From: Chloroflexota bacterium
Lineage (GTDB): Bacteria > Chloroflexota > Dehalococcoidia > SM23-28-2
Reading direction: 5' to 3'
DNA: 6,326 nt
Assembly: GCA_030691665.1 (NCBI GenBank)
Contig: JAUYDU010000137.1
Coordinates: 1 to 6,326 of the forward strand
Part shown: positions 5,716 through 6,326 of the stretch, one piece after another
Position numbering within the stretch: the first letter of the stretch is position 1
How the letters are laid out: each line of letters opens with the position of its first letter
Notes under the pieces: model-generated
Database searches by the model: none
What the model was told of the DNA's origin: nothing
Seen by the model: only the letters and a program-made list of their open reading frames with translations
Position numbers and translations under genes: made by a program

Positions 5716-5733
5716 GCCCCGATAGGTCGGGGC
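5716..5733 (+). repeat. GC-rich hairpin in the rpsD-rpoA gap, copy 2
   Basis: GCCCCGA (5716-5722) pairs perfectly with TCGGGGC (5727-5733) over a 4-base loop, giving a 7-bp stem. The flanking T (5715) and G (5734) could add a wobble pair. No T-run follows, so a classic terminator is unlikely. The arms match the hairpin at 3172-3190. The stem ends only 7 bases before the rpoA Shine-Dalgarno, so it could influence rpoA translation or mark an RNA-processing point. Confidence 0.6.
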
Positions 5734-5740
5734 GGGATGG

Positions 5741-5747
5741 AGGAGGT
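5741..5747 (+). promoter_or_regulatory. Shine-Dalgarno site for rpoA
   Basis: AGGAGGT ends 8 bases before TTG 5756. It is a full-strength match and decides the start. The nearer-looking ATG at 5737 is in another frame and lies upstream of this site. Confidence 0.75.
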
Positions 5748-5755
5748 GGGTCTCC

Positions 5756-6326
5756 TTGACCCAGTTGGCTATTCCGGAAGTGGAGATCGTGGAGAGTAGC
5801 GACAACTACGCCCGCATCGTGGCCGAACCCCTGGAGCCGGGCTTCGGCATCACTATGGGCAACGCTCTGCGGCGGGTGCTTCTTAGCTCTCTACCGGGGG
5901 CCGCCGTCACCTCTGTGCGCATCGACGGCGTCCACCATGAGTTCTCGACCATCTCCCACATGAAGGAGGATACCATCGAGTTCCTCCTGAACGTGAAGGA
6001 GCTGCGCCTACGGGCCCTTTCCGACCGGCCGGGCAAGCTCTTCCTGGAGGTGAGGGGCCGAGAGGGAGGCATCACCGCTGCTGACATTCAGACGTCCCCG
6101 GACTACGAGATCGTCAACCCTGATCTCCACCTGGCGACCCTGGATTCGCCGGAGGCGGAGCTGAGGGTAGAGTTCAGTGTGGAGCAGGGTCGTGGCTATG
6201 TGCCAGCGGGGGGAAGCGATGGCCTGCCTATCGGGGAGATACCCGTGGACGCCATCTACACGCCGGTGCACAAGGTGAACTATAAGGTGGAGCACATCCG
6301 CGTGGGCCAGGCCAGCAACTACGACC
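5756..6326 (+). CDS. rpoA: RNA polymerase alpha subunit, 3'-truncated by window edge
   Basis: RpoA dimerises to start RNA polymerase assembly, and its C-terminal domain contacts promoter UP elements and activators. Only 190 residues of the N-terminal domain are visible, and the frame is still open at the window end. The start is TTG 5756 with a strong ribosome site; TTG 5765 is a weaker alternative. Recognisable blocks are YARIVAEPLEPGFGITMGNAL (residues 18-38), continuing as RRVLLSSLPGAAVTSVRIDG (39-58), which includes the conserved arginine region of the dimer and beta-binding surface; HHEFSTISHMKEDTIEFLLN (60-79); and PVDAIYTPVHKVNYKVEHIRVG (163-184). No frameshift or odd residue is visible. 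The gap after rpsD is 54 bases and holds the GC-rich hairpin. rplQ would be expected downstream, beyond the window. Confidence 0.97.
   Translation, partial: MTQLAIPEVEIVESSDNYARIVAEPLEPGFGITMGNALRRVLLSSLPGAAVTSVRIDGVHHEFSTISHMKEDTIEFLLNVKELRLRALSDRPGKLFLEVRGREGGITAADIQTSPDYEIVNPDLHLATLDSPEAELRVEFSVEQGRGYVPAGGSDGLPIGEIPVDAIYTPVHKVNYKVEHIRVGQASNYD

Noticed and set aside
5737..5739. ATG as the rpoA start
   Set aside because: It is in a different frame from RpoA and lies upstream of the AGGAGGT site; the RpoA frame begins at TTG 5756.

Overview
The window is a slice of a bacterial ribosomal-protein super-operon (end of the spc operon running into the alpha operon). Every gene is on the + strand, and the genes are packed tightly, often with overlapping or near-touching ends. 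Base composition is high-GC: my hand counts give about 67% in rpsK and 63% in part of rpsD. Start codons include TTG (adk, rpoA) and GTG (rpsD). The gene order rplO-secY-adk-map-infA-rpmJ-rpsM-rpsK-rpsD-rpoA, the four-cysteine forms of Adk, L36 and S4, and the GC content fit a high-GC Gram-positive or Chloroflexota-like bacterium. I lean towards Chloroflexota, but this is inference from overall style and not a phylogenetic result.

Layout. 2-400: 3' part of rplO (L15), cut by the window edge. 378-1730: secY, the translocon channel, overlapping rplO. 1748-2395: adk (adenylate kinase, TTG start). 2416-3165: map (methionine aminopeptidase). 3166-3230: a short gap holding a GC-rich hairpin. 3231-3449: infA (IF-1). 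3474-3587: rpmJ (L36, 37 aa). 3598-3981: rpsM (S13). 3982-4034: a gap with two competing hairpins. 4035-4442: rpsK (S11). 4451-4711 and 4713-5075: two unrecognised genes. 5075-5701: rpsD (S4). 5702-5755: a gap with a hairpin closely resembling the one before infA. 5756-6326: 5' part of rpoA (RNA polymerase alpha), cut by the window edge. No stretch over 300 bases lacks a gene, and I saw no tRNA, rRNA, CRISPR array or insertion sequence.

The recognised genes supply ribosome parts (L15, L36, S13, S11, S4), translation initiation (IF-1), N-terminal methionine removal (Map), nucleotide balance (Adk), protein export (SecY) and transcription (RpoA). The unusual part is 4451-5075. Two small genes of unknown function, with GC around 56-57%, sit between rpsK and rpsD, which are normally adjacent. 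The second of them overlaps the rpsD start codon by one base, so a probable accessory cassette appears to be wired into the translation of S4. Its function is not recognisable from sequence alone. A toxin/immunity-like or toxin-antitoxin pair is one hypothesis.
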